Below, piece after piece: positions 1 through 7,816 of a stretch of 22,814 bases of DNA. The translations under genes were made by a program, and so were the position numbers. The notes beneath the pieces are model-generated. The model was not told where the DNA came from. It saw only the letters and a list, made by a program, of their open reading frames with translations, and did no database searches. The stretch is taken from assembly GCA_964612085.1 (NCBI GenBank), contig CAZTCJ010000063.1, positions 1 to 22,814 of the forward strand, given 5' to 3'. This stretch comes from CAZTCJ01 sp964612085 (GTDB taxonomy: Bacteria > Pseudomonadota > Alphaproteobacteria > JAJFIK01). Each line of letters opens with the position of its first letter. Position 1 is the first letter of the stretch.

Positions 1-83
1 GGGTCCGAAACGCTTATTCCACGTCCGTTTATTGCCATAGTCGGCAAGCCGACACGTTTAATATAAGCGCTGTTCGGTAAAAC

Positions 84-110
84 AAAAAGATAAGAGCGGG
101 CGCGGCGCTC
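84..110 (-). terminator. Probable rho-independent terminator of the GST gene
   Basis: Read on the minus strand just after the GST stop codon, GAGCG and CGCTC (plus positions 106-110 and 94-98) form a short GC stem around a 7-base loop. A T-rich run (plus 84-93, AAAAAGATAA) follows. The stem is short, so this is a moderate call. The rest of bases 1-83 shows no feature I can support. Confidence 0.42.
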
Positions 111-116
111 AAATCC

Positions 117-788
117 TCACTTTTGCAGCATGGAGCGGGCCATTTTCACGGTCTCGTCGCCCTTGTCGCCGCCGTCCCGGGGATGGGGCACTTGCAGGCC
201 CCGCTGGATCGCCGGACGGGTCTCAACCGCTTGCAACCATCGCGTGAGGTTCGGCAGATCGTCGATGGCGACCCCTGCCCAGTCATGGCTGCGCACCCAG
301 GACCAGTTGGCGATATCGGCGATGGAATAGTCGTCCGCGAGGTATTCGCTGTCCGCCAGGCGCGTATCGAGCACCGTGTAGAGCCGCTTGGTCTCGTTTT
401 GGTAGCGGTCGATGGCCGGCTGGATCTTCTGGTCGAAATAGCGATAGAACACATGGGCTTGGCCCTGCATGGGGCCGACGCCACCCATCTGGAACATGAG
501 CCACTGAATGACGCGGGACCGGCCCTTGACGTCCCGAGGCAACAGCTTGCCAGCCTTTTCCGCCAGATAGATCATGATCGCGCCGGACTCGAAGACCGCG
601 AAATCGCCTTCGTCCCGGTCGACGATGGCGGGGATCCGGCCATTCGGGTTGATCTTGAGATAGTCCGGGCTTTTCTGGATGCCCGTGCCGATATCGATGG
701 GGTGCACCTCGTAAGGCAGCTCCAGCTCTTCGAGCGTGCAGGAGGCTTTGTAGCCGTTGGGCGTCGTCCAGGTGTAAAGGTCGATCAT
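117..788 (-). CDS. Glutathione S-transferase family protein, YfcG/YghU-like
   Basis: This cytosolic thiol-disulfide/GSH-dependent enzyme has an N-terminal thioredoxin-like domain (about residues 1-85) and an all-helical C-terminal domain. Seen directly are TPNGYK near the N-terminus, NPNGRIPAIVD and FESGAIMIYLAEK in the GSH-binding fold, then GGVGPMQGQ and YSIADIANWSWV in the helical half. These match the Nu-class E. coli YfcG/YghU type, for which disulfide-bond reductase activity is known. The physiological substrate cannot be read from sequence. An ATG at 800 would add four residues, but the ATG at 788 has GAGG about seven bases upstream, so it is preferred (223 aa). The gene is divergent from thyA, with a dyad at 831-849 between them. 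Confidence 0.88.
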   Translation of the reverse strand: MIDLYTWTTPNGYKASCTLEELELPYEVHPIDIGTGIQKSPDYLKINPNGRIPAIVDRDEGDFAVFESGAIMIYLAEKAGKLLPRDVKGRSRVIQWLMFQMGGVGPMQGQAHVFYRYFDQKIQPAIDRYQNETKRLYTVLDTRLADSEYLADDYSIADIANWSWVRSHDWAGVAIDDLPNLTRWLQAVETRPAIQRGLQVPHPRDGGDKGDETVKMARSMLQK

Positions 789-830
789 GGCGGGCCTCAT
801 GGGTTGAAAGGGGTCTGACGGGCCAAGTGG

Positions 831-849
831 GATGCTTTAACGAAGCATC
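831..849. promoter_or_regulatory. Perfect 7-bp dyad between divergent GST and thyA genes
   Basis: GATGCTT at 831-837 and AAGCATC at 843-849 are exact reverse complements separated by TAACG. The dyad lies about 42 bases upstream of the GST ATG and 73 bases upstream of the thyA ATG. It could be an operator or a 5' UTR hairpin. No regulator is known from the sequence, and no clear -35/-10 pair was recognised in the gap. Confidence 0.35.
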
Positions 850-922
850 AAGATATTGCCACTCGCACGCCTGAACCGAATCGCAGATTGTCGGATCACG
901 TCCTGGTGAAAGAGGTGAGACC

Positions 923-1717
923 ATGCGCCAATATCACGATCTGATGCGCCGTATTCTGGAGACCGGCGTGACCAAGCCCGACCGCACCGGCACGGGGATC
1001 GTTAGCGTGTTCGGTCACCAGATGCGCTTCGATCTGTCGGACGGCTTCCCGCTGGTCACCACCAAGAAATTGTTCGTGACCGGCATTATCCACGAGCTGC
1101 TGTGGTTCCTGCGGGGCGAGACCAATATCCGCTCGCTGAATGATGCCGGTGTTCACATCTGGGATGCCTGGGCGGATAAGGACGGTGAGTTGGGACCCGT
1201 TTACGGGCGGCAATGGCGCTCCTGGCCCGATGGGCAAGGCGGCACCATCGATCAGATCGCGGATGTGGTGGCCGAGATCAAAGGCAATCCCTATTCCCGC
1301 CGCCTGGTGGTGAGCGCCTGGAACCCGGCCGATATCGACGACATGGCGCTGCCGCCGTGCCATTGCCTGTTCCAGTTCTATGTGGCGGACGGCAAGCTGT
1401 CCTGCCAGCTTTATCAGCGCAGCGCGGATGTCTTTATCGGCGTGCCGTTCAATATCGCGTCCTATGCGCTGCTCACCATGATGATGGCGCAGGTGACGGG
1501 CTACGAGCCCGGCGCGTTCGTCCATACGCTGGGCGATGCCCATCTGTATGCGAACCATCTGGAGCAGGCGCGCGAGCAATTGACGCGGGAGCCGCTGCCA
1601 CTGCCGGTAATGCGTCTCAATCCGGAGATCGACGACCTCTTCGCGTTCCGGTTCGAGGATTTCACCTTGGAAAATTATGAGGCGCACCCGCATATCAAGG
1701 CGCCGGTCGCCGCCTGA
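923..1717 (+). CDS. thyA: Thymidylate synthase
   Basis: This cytosolic enzyme methylates dUMP to dTMP using 5,10-methylene-tetrahydrofolate, releasing dihydrofolate. The product is 264 aa, the same length as E. coli ThyA. The catalytic cysteine lies in LPPCHCLFQFY at C146, matching E. coli numbering, preceded by the phosphate-binding region PYSRRLVVSAWNP (123-135) and followed by QRSADVFIGVPFNIASY. The N-terminal RTGTG loop (21-25) is present. GAGG at 912-915 lies seven bases before the ATG. The TGA stop overlaps the folA start (TGATG), so dihydrofolate reductase, which recycles the co-product, is translationally coupled. Confidence 0.98.
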   Translation: MRQYHDLMRRILETGVTKPDRTGTGIVSVFGHQMRFDLSDGFPLVTTKKLFVTGIIHELLWFLRGETNIRSLNDAGVHIWDAWADKDGELGPVYGRQWRSWPDGQGGTIDQIADVVAEIKGNPYSRRLVVSAWNPADIDDMALPPCHCLFQFYVADGKLSCQLYQRSADVFIGVPFNIASYALLTMMMAQVTGYEPGAFVHTLGDAHLYANHLEQAREQLTREPLPLPVMRLNPEIDDLFAFRFEDFTLENYEAHPHIKAPVAA

Positions 1718-2268
1718 TGGCCTATGACGGCATGCGGGTGAGCATGGTCGTGGCCATGGCGCGGGGCCGCGTCATCGGCAAGGACAACGCCATGCCCTGG
1801 TACATCCCCGCCGATTTCAAGCATTTCAAAGCCGTGACCATGGGCAAGCCGATGGTCATGGGGCGGAAGACCTTCGAGAGCATCGGCAAGCCGCTGCCGG
1901 GCCGGACCTCCATCGTGGTGACGCGCCAGGCGGACTGGGCCGTGCCGGAGGTCCATAGGGTGCCCTCCATCGAGGCGGGGCTGGCGCGGGCCGCCGAGAC
2001 CGCGCGGGCGCAAGGGGGCGATGAGATCATCGTGGCGGGCGGTGCGGAGATCTATGCCTTGGCCCTGCCGGTCACCGACCGGATCTATCTGACCGAGATT
2101 GACGCGGACGTTAAGGGCGATACCCTGTTCCCTGAGCTTGACCGAAACGCGTGGCGAGAGGTGCGGCGCGAGCCGTTCCCGGAGGACGAAAGAGCCACGG
2201 CGCCGGCGGTCTTGAGCGTGTTGGAACGGAGGGACGGGACGGCCCATGACCAAACTGGTTCTGCGTGA
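1717..2268 (+). CDS. folA: Dihydrofolate reductase
   Basis: This cytosolic enzyme reduces dihydrofolate to tetrahydrofolate with NADPH, regenerating the cofactor consumed by ThyA. Seen are VIGKDNAMPW (19-28), IPADFKHFK with the substrate-protonating acidic residue D33, the NADPH-binding MVMGRKTFESIG and PLPGRTSIVV, and the conserved IIVAGGAEIY. At 183 aa it is slightly longer than E. coli FolA (159 aa) because of N- and C-terminal extensions. The ATG at 1717 overlaps the thyA stop. An internal ATG at 1732 is a possible alternative start nearer the family N-terminus. Its 3' end overlaps the next gene by 23 bases. Confidence 0.97.
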   Translation: MAYDGMRVSMVVAMARGRVIGKDNAMPWYIPADFKHFKAVTMGKPMVMGRKTFESIGKPLPGRTSIVVTRQADWAVPEVHRVPSIEAGLARAAETARAQGGDEIIVAGGAEIYALALPVTDRIYLTEIDADVKGDTLFPELDRNAWREVRREPFPEDERATAPAVLSVLERRDGTAHDQTGSA

Positions 2269-3169
2269 GATCGCCTCGGGCCTTCAGTTCCCGGAAGGCC
2301 CCATCGCCATGGCCGATGGCAGCATCATCCTTGTGGAGATCAAGCGCGGCACTTTGAGCCGGGTGACGCCGGACGGGTGCGTCTCCGTCATCGCCGATCT
2401 GGGCGGCGGGCCCAATGGCGCGGCGGTCGGTCCTGACGGCGCGGTCTATGTCTGCAACAATGGCGGCTTCCGCTGGCATGAGCGGGACGGGCTGACCATT
2501 CCCGGTGACCGGGCCAAGGACTACGAGACCGGCCGGATCGAGCGGGTGGACCTCAAAACCGGCAAGGCGGACCGTCTTTATGCGGAATGCGACGGCCACC
2601 GCCTGAGCGGGCCTAACGATATCGTGTTCGACCGGGCGGGCGGGTTTTATTTCACGGATCTGGGCAAATCCTACGGGCGGGTGCGGGACCGGGGCGCGGT
2701 GTTCTACGCCAAGCCCGACGGCTCCTTTATCAAACAGGTGCTGTTTCCGGTGGACACGCCCAACGGTATTGGTCTGAGCCCGGACGAAGAGTATCTCTAT
2801 GTGGCCGAGACCATCACGCGGACCTTATGGAAATACAGGATCAAAGCGCCGGGCGAGGTGGACAAAGGCCCTGGCATGATGCGGGGGCAGCCCATCGCCG
2901 CGCCGGCGGGCGTGCAGTATTTCGACTCCCTCGCCGTGGAAGCGGACGGCACGGTGGCGGTCGCCACGATTTTGAACAGCGGGATTACCCGGGCCGCGCC
3001 CGATGGCTCGCAGGTCGAGCATCTGGCGACGGACGATCCGTTCACGACGAATATCTGCTTCGGCGGCACGGGGCTCCGGACCGCCTATCTGACGCTCTCA
3101 GGCACGGGACGGCTGGTGGCCGCCGACTGGCCCGCCCCAGGTCTGCCGCTCAATTTTTTGAATACGTAG
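2246..3169 (+). CDS. SMP-30/gluconolactonase/LRE family protein
   Basis: The 307-aa protein is a predicted six-bladed beta-propeller hydrolase of the SMP-30/gluconolactonase family, which opens sugar lactones with a divalent metal. Seen are PEGP with a likely metal-ligand Glu at residue 17, repeated blade motifs (GPNGAAVGPDGAVYVCNNGG, GPNDIVFDRAGGFYFTD, PNGIGLSPDEEYLYVAET) and FDSLAVEADG carrying a candidate ligand Asp. No signal peptide is visible, so it is probably cytosolic. The substrate cannot be inferred. It overlaps folA by 23 bases and probably rides on the thyA-folA transcript, although no functional link to folate is known. Confidence 0.9.
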   Translation: MTKLVLREIASGLQFPEGPIAMADGSIILVEIKRGTLSRVTPDGCVSVIADLGGGPNGAAVGPDGAVYVCNNGGFRWHERDGLTIPGDRAKDYETGRIERVDLKTGKADRLYAECDGHRLSGPNDIVFDRAGGFYFTDLGKSYGRVRDRGAVFYAKPDGSFIKQVLFPVDTPNGIGLSPDEEYLYVAETITRTLWKYRIKAPGEVDKGPGMMRGQPIAAPAGVQYFDSLAVEADGTVAVATILNSGITRAAPDGSQVEHLATDDPFTTNICFGGTGLRTAYLTLSGTGRLVAADWPAPGLPLNFLNT

Positions 3170-3177
3170 AAAACGTT

Positions 3178-3334
3178 ATCCCGGAAGCCAAGTTGCCCTA
3201 AATCGTCGATTTGGTTGGCAAGCTGAGCTATCCGGGATTCAGGGCTCCGGGTACGGAACAAGCCGCCCTGGATCCTGGATCGAACGCTCGCCGCCAAAAA
3301 CAAAAATGTTTTTGGGCTCGCGTACCGTCCAGGA
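3178..3334. repeat. Two extragenic palindromic elements between convergent genes
   Basis: The first element spans 3178-3238: ATCCCGGA pairs with TCCGGGAT (3231-3238), enclosing TTGCC/GGCAA (3193-3197 with 3217-3221) and AAATC/GATTT (3200-3204 with 3208-3212). The second spans 3273-3334: TCCTGGA pairs with TCCAGGA (3328-3334), enclosing a 9-bp stem CCAAAAACA/TGTTTTTGG (3294-3302 with 3307-3315) with an AAAA loop. The outer arms resemble dispersed REP-like palindromes common in alphaproteobacterial genomes. They sit between two convergent gene ends, where they may also act as a bidirectional terminator. Confidence 0.6.
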
Positions 3335-3348
3335 TGACGCTTGAAGGA

Positions 3349-4269
3349 TTACACCGCCCCCGGCACGGCGAGGGCGTTGAGCCGCTCGGGGTTGTGCTTG
3401 TCGAGCCAGCGGGTGACGGCGGGCACCATCCAGGCGCGCACGCTGTCCAGAAAGATCAGAATGCTTTCCGGATCGTCCGAGGACCGGCAGGCGAGCGACA
3501 GGGCCCGGTTGAGATCGGTCTGGCGTTCCGGGTAATGCAGAAGGAACAGATCCCGGCTCAAGTCCAGATCGCGGGTATAGACGTCTTCCTCCAGCATCAC
3601 GAGGGCGCCGCAGGCGTGGATGATCGCCTCCGCCAGATAGCGGCCCAGTTCCCGCGTCGTCACCGGCGAGGGATTGCGGGTCAGCGCATCGCGGGCATCG
3701 CTCAGGATACTGCCGATACCGACGAGATCGGCGTTGGCGATGGCCGCGCAGGGCGGATAGGACGGCAGGTCGTGCAGCACCGAATGGCCCCAGACGCAGA
3801 CGCCGGTGGTCGCCAGATCGAAGGCCTGGGCGGAAAACCGGTCCGTCACCGGAAAGACGGCGCTGTGCCGGTAGATTTTCATGTCCACCCGCCGGGCCGC
3901 CGACTGGGCGGCGTGGGTGACCCCTTCGGCCATGATCAGCCAGCCCGCCTCATCGGCCCGCGCGCCCTGGCCCGATTTCAGCACCGCCGCGGTCTGCAGA
4001 TCGGACAGGCCCTTATGGGCGCGGCCCCGGGCCACGTCTCCGGTCACATAGACCGAATGGAGCGCGGTGCGCAGATTGCGCTGATAGGCGTTGATGGTCT
4101 GGGCGATGCCTTGATGGAAGACCGGATCGATTTTTTCTTCCGCGCCGTCGTTCAGGATCAGCCCGTCATCGCTCATGGGCCAGAACCGTCCGGGCATGGC
4201 CGGGTGATCCGGTAACGGCGAGGGGCGGCTCTGCTTCGGGTCTCCCATGGCGCGGTCCTGTTCGGTCAT
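3349..4269 (-). CDS. Nucleotidyltransferase-like protein with degenerate catalytic motif
   Basis: This is a 306-aa protein I do not recognise beyond a fold-level hint. Residues 74-96 read like the Pol-beta nucleotidyltransferase signature: hydrophobic strand, TGDVARG (76-82), then GLSDLQ (87-92). In active enzymes this is usually GS...SDxD, so the second Asp is Gln here. VDMKIY (128-133) could supply the third acidic strand. The remainder is predicted helical, with LGRYLAEAIIHACGALVML and a C-terminal alpha-rich part. It may be an inactive or repurposed transferase; function is unknown. It begins 17 bases after the mrp stop on the same strand, suggesting co-transcription. A second ATG at 4248 has AGGA seven bases upstream and may be the true start. 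Confidence 0.72.
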   Translation of the reverse strand: MTEQDRAMGDPKQSRPSPLPDHPAMPGRFWPMSDDGLILNDGAEEKIDPVFHQGIAQTINAYQRNLRTALHSVYVTGDVARGRAHKGLSDLQTAAVLKSGQGARADEAGWLIMAEGVTHAAQSAARRVDMKIYRHSAVFPVTDRFSAQAFDLATTGVCVWGHSVLHDLPSYPPCAAIANADLVGIGSILSDARDALTRNPSPVTTRELGRYLAEAIIHACGALVMLEEDVYTRDLDLSRDLFLLHYPERQTDLNRALSLACRSSDDPESILIFLDSVRAWMVPAVTRWLDKHNPERLNALAVPGAV

Positions 4270-4286
4270 CCCGACAAGATCTCATG

Positions 4287-5429
4287 CTACACCATGACGA
4301 TCCGGGGTGCCTGCCGTTTCAGACCTGACAGTTTATCTTTCACGTTTTGGGCTAAAAGATGAAACGGGGCCGCTTCCACACTTTCCGGGTGCACGCCGAC
4401 CACAGGCCGGCTGTCGTCGCCGCCTTCCCGGATCGAAGGATGAAGCGGAATTTCACCAAGGAAATCACAGTCTAAGGCCTCGGCCGTGCGTTTCGCGCCG
4501 CCCTGGCCGAACAGATAGGTCTTGCTGCCGTCGGGCAGCTCGAACCAGGCCATGTTCTCCACGATGCCGAGCACCGGCACATGGGTCTTCTGGAACATGG
4601 CGAGCCCTTTGCGCGCGTCGATCAGGGCGATTTCCTGGGGCGTCGAGACGATCACCGCGCCTGAGAGCGGTACTTTCTGGGCCATGGTGAGCTGGGCGTC
4701 GCCGGTGCCCGGCGGCATATCGACCACCAGCACGTCGAGGGTGCCCCAGTCCACATCGTTCAGCATCTGCGTCAAGGCGCTCATGACCATGGGGCCGCGC
4801 CAGATCATCGGCGTGTCGGTATCGACCAGGAGGCCGATGGACATGACCTTGAGGCCCCAGGCGTCGGCCGGTTTGAGCTTCTTCTCGCCGTCGCTGAGCG
4901 GAGCGCTATCGACGCCCAGCATGCGCGGCACCGAAGGCCCGTAAATGTCCGCGTCGAGCAGCCCGACTTTCTGGTCCTGTTGGCTCAAAGCCAGAGCCAG
5001 ATTGACCGCGACCGTGGACTTGCCGACGCCGCCCTTGCCGCTGGCCACCGCGATGATGTCGGTGACGCCGGGCAGATCGATCTTGGCTGTGGCGCTGCGG
5101 CCTGCCGCCGGACGGTTCGTTTGAGGCTGGCTGACGCGCACGCCGCGGGGCGTCTCGGGCTGAGGCGGCGCGGTGCGTTCGGCCGTCGCGATGACGCGGG
5201 CCTGATCGATGCCATCGGCCGCGCGCGCTGCGTCTTCCGCCGCCCGGCACAAGGCGCCCGCCGTCTGGGGATCCACCGGTCCGCTTTGGGCGAAGTCCAG
5301 GATGATCCGGGCGGCGCCGTCTTCGATCTCCACCGACTGCACCAGCCCGGCGCTGACGATGTCCGCGCCCTGAGGCGTCTTTACGGTTTTGAGTGCCGCG
5401 AGAACCGTGTCTTGTGCTGCATCCGCCAT
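4287..5429 (-). CDS. mrp: Mrp/ApbC-type iron-sulfur cluster carrier P-loop ATPase
   Basis: This cytosolic ATPase family helps deliver Fe-S clusters to apoproteins. The 380-aa product has an N-terminal DUF59/MIP18-like domain (about 1-85), a low-complexity linker (about 85-118) and a ParA/MinD-type ATPase domain. The deviant Walker A SGKGGVGKST is at 130-139, and the switch regions DADIYGPSVPRM and VVDMPPGTGDAQLT follow. The CXXC expected near ENM...FG is absent: the segment reads ENMAWFELPDGSKTYLFG (291-308). The ATG at 5429 has AAGG about nine bases upstream, whereas an upstream TTG at 5492 has weaker support. It lies between a methyltransferase gene and a nucleotidyltransferase-like gene on the same strand. 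Confidence 0.92.
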   Translation of the reverse strand: MADAAQDTVLAALKTVKTPQGADIVSAGLVQSVEIEDGAARIILDFAQSGPVDPQTAGALCRAAEDAARAADGIDQARVIATAERTAPPQPETPRGVRVSQPQTNRPAAGRSATAKIDLPGVTDIIAVASGKGGVGKSTVAVNLALALSQQDQKVGLLDADIYGPSVPRMLGVDSAPLSDGEKKLKPADAWGLKVMSIGLLVDTDTPMIWRGPMVMSALTQMLNDVDWGTLDVLVVDMPPGTGDAQLTMAQKVPLSGAVIVSTPQEIALIDARKGLAMFQKTHVPVLGIVENMAWFELPDGSKTYLFGQGGAKRTAEALDCDFLGEIPLHPSIREGGDDSRPVVGVHPESVEAAPFHLLAQNVKDKLSGLKRQAPRIVMV

Positions 5430-5515
5430 GGAAAGAGCCTTAATGTTCGTTTGATCCTTGATTGATGTGACCGGTCGTGGGCGGAGCGTCAAGGTGGCAG
5501 CCTGGGATCCTGACC

Positions 5516-6340
5516 CTAGTCCGGCCGCTTGACGGCGATGATCTCGAGGATCTCCGCATCGACCCGGGTCGTGCCGTCCGGCCCCGTGTTATGGGCCTCC
5601 CACAGGTTTTCCAGATCGTCGATCAAGGCGGCCCTGGCGGCGGGATCGAGGGCGGCGGCGGCCTGTTTGGTCGGGCCGAAATAGTGGGCGTAATGGCGCG
5701 CCACGGCGTCCGGCGGCATGGGATAATCGAATGTGAGGATCTGCCGGTTCATCACCAGGCTCGAGACGTGGTCCTGGAGGCGGGCGCTGACAATGGCCGT
5801 ATCGCCCCAATCGAGAGGGGATGGAACAGTCTCGGGCGGCGGCGCCGTGTATTTGCCGGCAGTGGCGAAAAACTTGGCCACGAAGCCATCGGGCGTCCAA
5901 TTGCCCAGCACGATCCGTCCGCCCGGGCGGCAGACCCGCAGCATCTCGGCGGTCGCCACCTCGGGCCGGGGCGCGAACATCACGCCGATCAGGCTCATGA
6001 CGGTATCGAAGGCCCCTGGTCCGTAGGGAAGATCTTCCGCGTCCCCCACATCGAAGCGGGCGGACAGGCCTTCCGTCTGCGCCCGGGCGCGGGCCTGGCG
6101 GATCCACGCCTCGGCCAGGTCGATGCCGGTCACTTCGGCGCCTGCGCGGGCGGCGGGAATGGCGAGCTGGCCGGTGCCGCAGGCAATATCGAGAATGCGC
6201 TCGCCCGGCCTGATGCCCATGCGGTGGACGAAAACTTCGGCGCTTGCTTCATAGCTTTTGGCGATCAGCCCGTAATCGCCCTCGCTCCACATGGCGGCAA
6301 GGCCTGTCTTGAGGCTCTCGATATCGGGATCGGTGGGCAT
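5516..6340 (-). CDS. Class I SAM-dependent methyltransferase
   Basis: The 274-aa protein has a Rossmann-fold methyltransferase domain. Motif I is ERILDIACGTG (47-57), followed by the acidic strand end VTGIDLA that binds the SAM ribose, then DVGDAEDLPYGPGAFDTVMS (motifs II-III) and RVCRPGGRIVLGNW (motif IV region). This pattern fits UbiE/Methyltransf_11-like small-molecule methyltransferases, but the acceptor cannot be predicted. The ATG at 6340 with GGGAGAG just upstream is preferred to a TTG at 6355. It is the first gene of a minus-strand run with mrp (86-base gap) and the nucleotidyltransferase-like gene, and is divergent from hflK. Confidence 0.85.
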   Translation of the reverse strand: MPTDPDIESLKTGLAAMWSEGDYGLIAKSYEASAEVFVHRMGIRPGERILDIACGTGQLAIPAARAGAEVTGIDLAEAWIRQARARAQTEGLSARFDVGDAEDLPYGPGAFDTVMSLIGVMFAPRPEVATAEMLRVCRPGGRIVLGNWTPDGFVAKFFATAGKYTAPPPETVPSPLDWGDTAIVSARLQDHVSSLVMNRQILTFDYPMPPDAVARHYAHYFGPTKQAAAALDPAARAALIDDLENLWEAHNTGPDGTTRVDAEILEIIAVKRPD

Positions 6341-6521
6341 GGGTCTCTCCCGCAAAAGGGGACGGGCCGCGCGTGGCTGTCATGCATTGGTTTACCGGTC
6401 TACAAGTCCTACATGTTTATGCACCGGATGGGCTGTGTCCAAGATCGCACATCAGCGCGAAGATGCATGCGCGCCCTTGCGTTGCGCCGCATCAGGCGCT
6501 GCCTTATAGGTTAGTGTATGA

Positions 6522-6534
6522 CTCAGTTACTGAG
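6522..6534. promoter_or_regulatory. Palindromic operator-like site CTCAGT-T-ACTGAG
   Basis: This is a perfect 6+6 dyad with one central base, in the gap between the methyltransferase and hflK promoter regions. It lies about 35 bases upstream of the TTGACA at 6568. Perfect short dyads in divergent gaps often bind dimeric repressors, but no regulator gene is in the window. Confidence 0.28.
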
Positions 6535-6567
6535 GGACGGCGCGGACGGGGGCTTGCCGGCGCGCGA

Positions 6568-6596
6568 TTGACAGCCCGGTCTGGCGCACCCATTTC
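6568..6596 (+). promoter_or_regulatory. Candidate sigma-70 type promoter for hflK-hflC-degP
   Basis: An exact TTGACA (6568-6573) is followed after 17 bases by CATTTC, a weak -10. It lies 78 bases upstream of the hflK ATG in a long divergent gap. Alphaproteobacterial promoters tolerate weak -10 elements, so it is plausible but unproven. Confidence 0.3.
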
Positions 6597-6673
6597 CGGG
6601 AAAATCAAAACGTTATGAATTCTCCCTGACAGGGGGACCACGCGAGTCTAGCGGCGAGAGAGGATTAATAAGC

Positions 6674-7816
6674 ATGCCCTGGAACAATCAAGGCGGCGGC
6701 AACTGGCAAAGCGGGGGCGGCGGCAACGGCCGCGGGCCTTGGGGACAAGGTCCCCAGGGAGGGCCTCCGGGCGGCTCCGGCGGCGGCCAGACCCCGGATC
6801 TGGAAGAGCTGATCCGGCGCGGTCAGGACCGGTTCAAGACTGTCTTTCCGGGCGGCAAGGGCGGCGCCAGCCCGGCCCTGATCCTGTTGTTCCTGGTGAT
6901 CATCGTTCTGGGCTGGATGGCCAGCGGCCTTTACCGGGTCAGCGTTGACGAGCAGGGCGTGGTGACGCGCTTCGGCGCCTTCGACCGGCTTGAGACGCCC
7001 GGCCTGCGCTATCACCTGCCGTGGCCGATCGAAGCGGTGCAAACCCCGAAGGTCACCCAGCAGCGCAGCATCAATGTGGGCTTCCAGGAGCTTGGCGCGG
7101 GGCGCCGCCGGGACGCCCAGGAAGAAAGCCTGATGCTCACGGGCGATGAGAACATCGTCGATATCGATTTCACCGTTCTGTGGGTGATCAACAACGCTGC
7201 CGACTTCCTGTTCAACGTGCAGAACACGGAAACCACCGTGAAGGCCGTTGCCGAGAGTGTCATGCGCGAAGTGGTCGGCCGCACGAACCTTCAGGACATC
7301 CTCACCCAGTCCCGCGCCCAGGTGCAGGTCGAGGTGAAGGAGCTGATGCAATCGACCCTCGACGATTACGGCGCAGGGGTGACCATCACGGAAGTCCAGC
7401 TTCAGCAGGTGGATCCGCCGGATGCTGTGATCGAAGCCTTCCGCGACGTGCAAGCTGCCCGGCAGGACTTGGAGCGCCAGCGGAACGAGGCGGAAGCCTA
7501 TGCCAACCAGATCATTCCGGAAGCGCGCGGTCAGGCGGAACAGATCATTCAGCAGGCGGAAGCCTATAAGCAGAATGCGGTCGCCGAAGCCCAGGGCCGG
7601 GCCCAGCGCTTCTTGTCGATCTACAATGAATACCGTCAGGCTCCGGACGTCACGCGCCGCCGCCTGTTCCTGGAGACCATGGAAAAAGTGCTCCGCGATA
7701 TGGACAAGGTCGTGATCGACAGCGACGGCAACAGCCAGGGGGTTCTGCCCTATCTGCCGCTGCCGGAGCTGCAACAGCGCCGTGGCGCCGCCACCCCGCA
7801 GAATGGAGGTCAATGA
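6674..7816 (+). CDS. hflK: FtsH protease modulator HflK
   Basis: This inner-membrane SPFH/band-7 protein pairs with HflC to form the cage that restrains the FtsH AAA protease. The 380-aa product begins with a Gly-rich cytoplasmic tail (1-45), has one membrane segment at about 67-86, then the SPFH domain starting RVSVDEQGVVTRFGAF. It continues into a long helical region (about 240-330) rich in Gln, Glu and Ala. The C-terminal tail is proline- and glutamine-containing. The Gly-rich N-terminus and the order hflK then hflC are typical. The TGA stop overlaps the hflC start region, indicating coupling. Confidence 0.96.
   Translation: MPWNNQGGGNWQSGGGGNGRGPWGQGPQGGPPGGSGGGQTPDLEELIRRGQDRFKTVFPGGKGGASPALILLFLVIIVLGWMASGLYRVSVDEQGVVTRFGAFDRLETPGLRYHLPWPIEAVQTPKVTQQRSINVGFQELGAGRRRDAQEESLMLTGDENIVDIDFTVLWVINNAADFLFNVQNTETTVKAVAESVMREVVGRTNLQDILTQSRAQVQVEVKELMQSTLDDYGAGVTITEVQLQQVDPPDAVIEAFRDVQAARQDLERQRNEAEAYANQIIPEARGQAEQIIQQAEAYKQNAVAEAQGRAQRFLSIYNEYRQAPDVTRRRLFLETMEKVLRDMDKVVIDSDGNSQGVLPYLPLPELQQRRGAATPQNGGQ

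Larger units (their letters stand above)
6341..6673. other. Divergent intergenic region, methyltransferase / hflK
   Basis: This 333-base gap holds no convincing gene. On the plus strand it contains TTGACA at 6568-6573 with a poor -10 (CATTTC at 6591-6596), and a perfect dyad CTCAGT-T-ACTGAG at 6522-6534. On the minus strand a weak pair TTGGAC-N17-TAAACA could serve the methyltransferase gene. AGAGGA at 6658-6663 is the likely hflK ribosome binding site. Confidence 0.4.
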
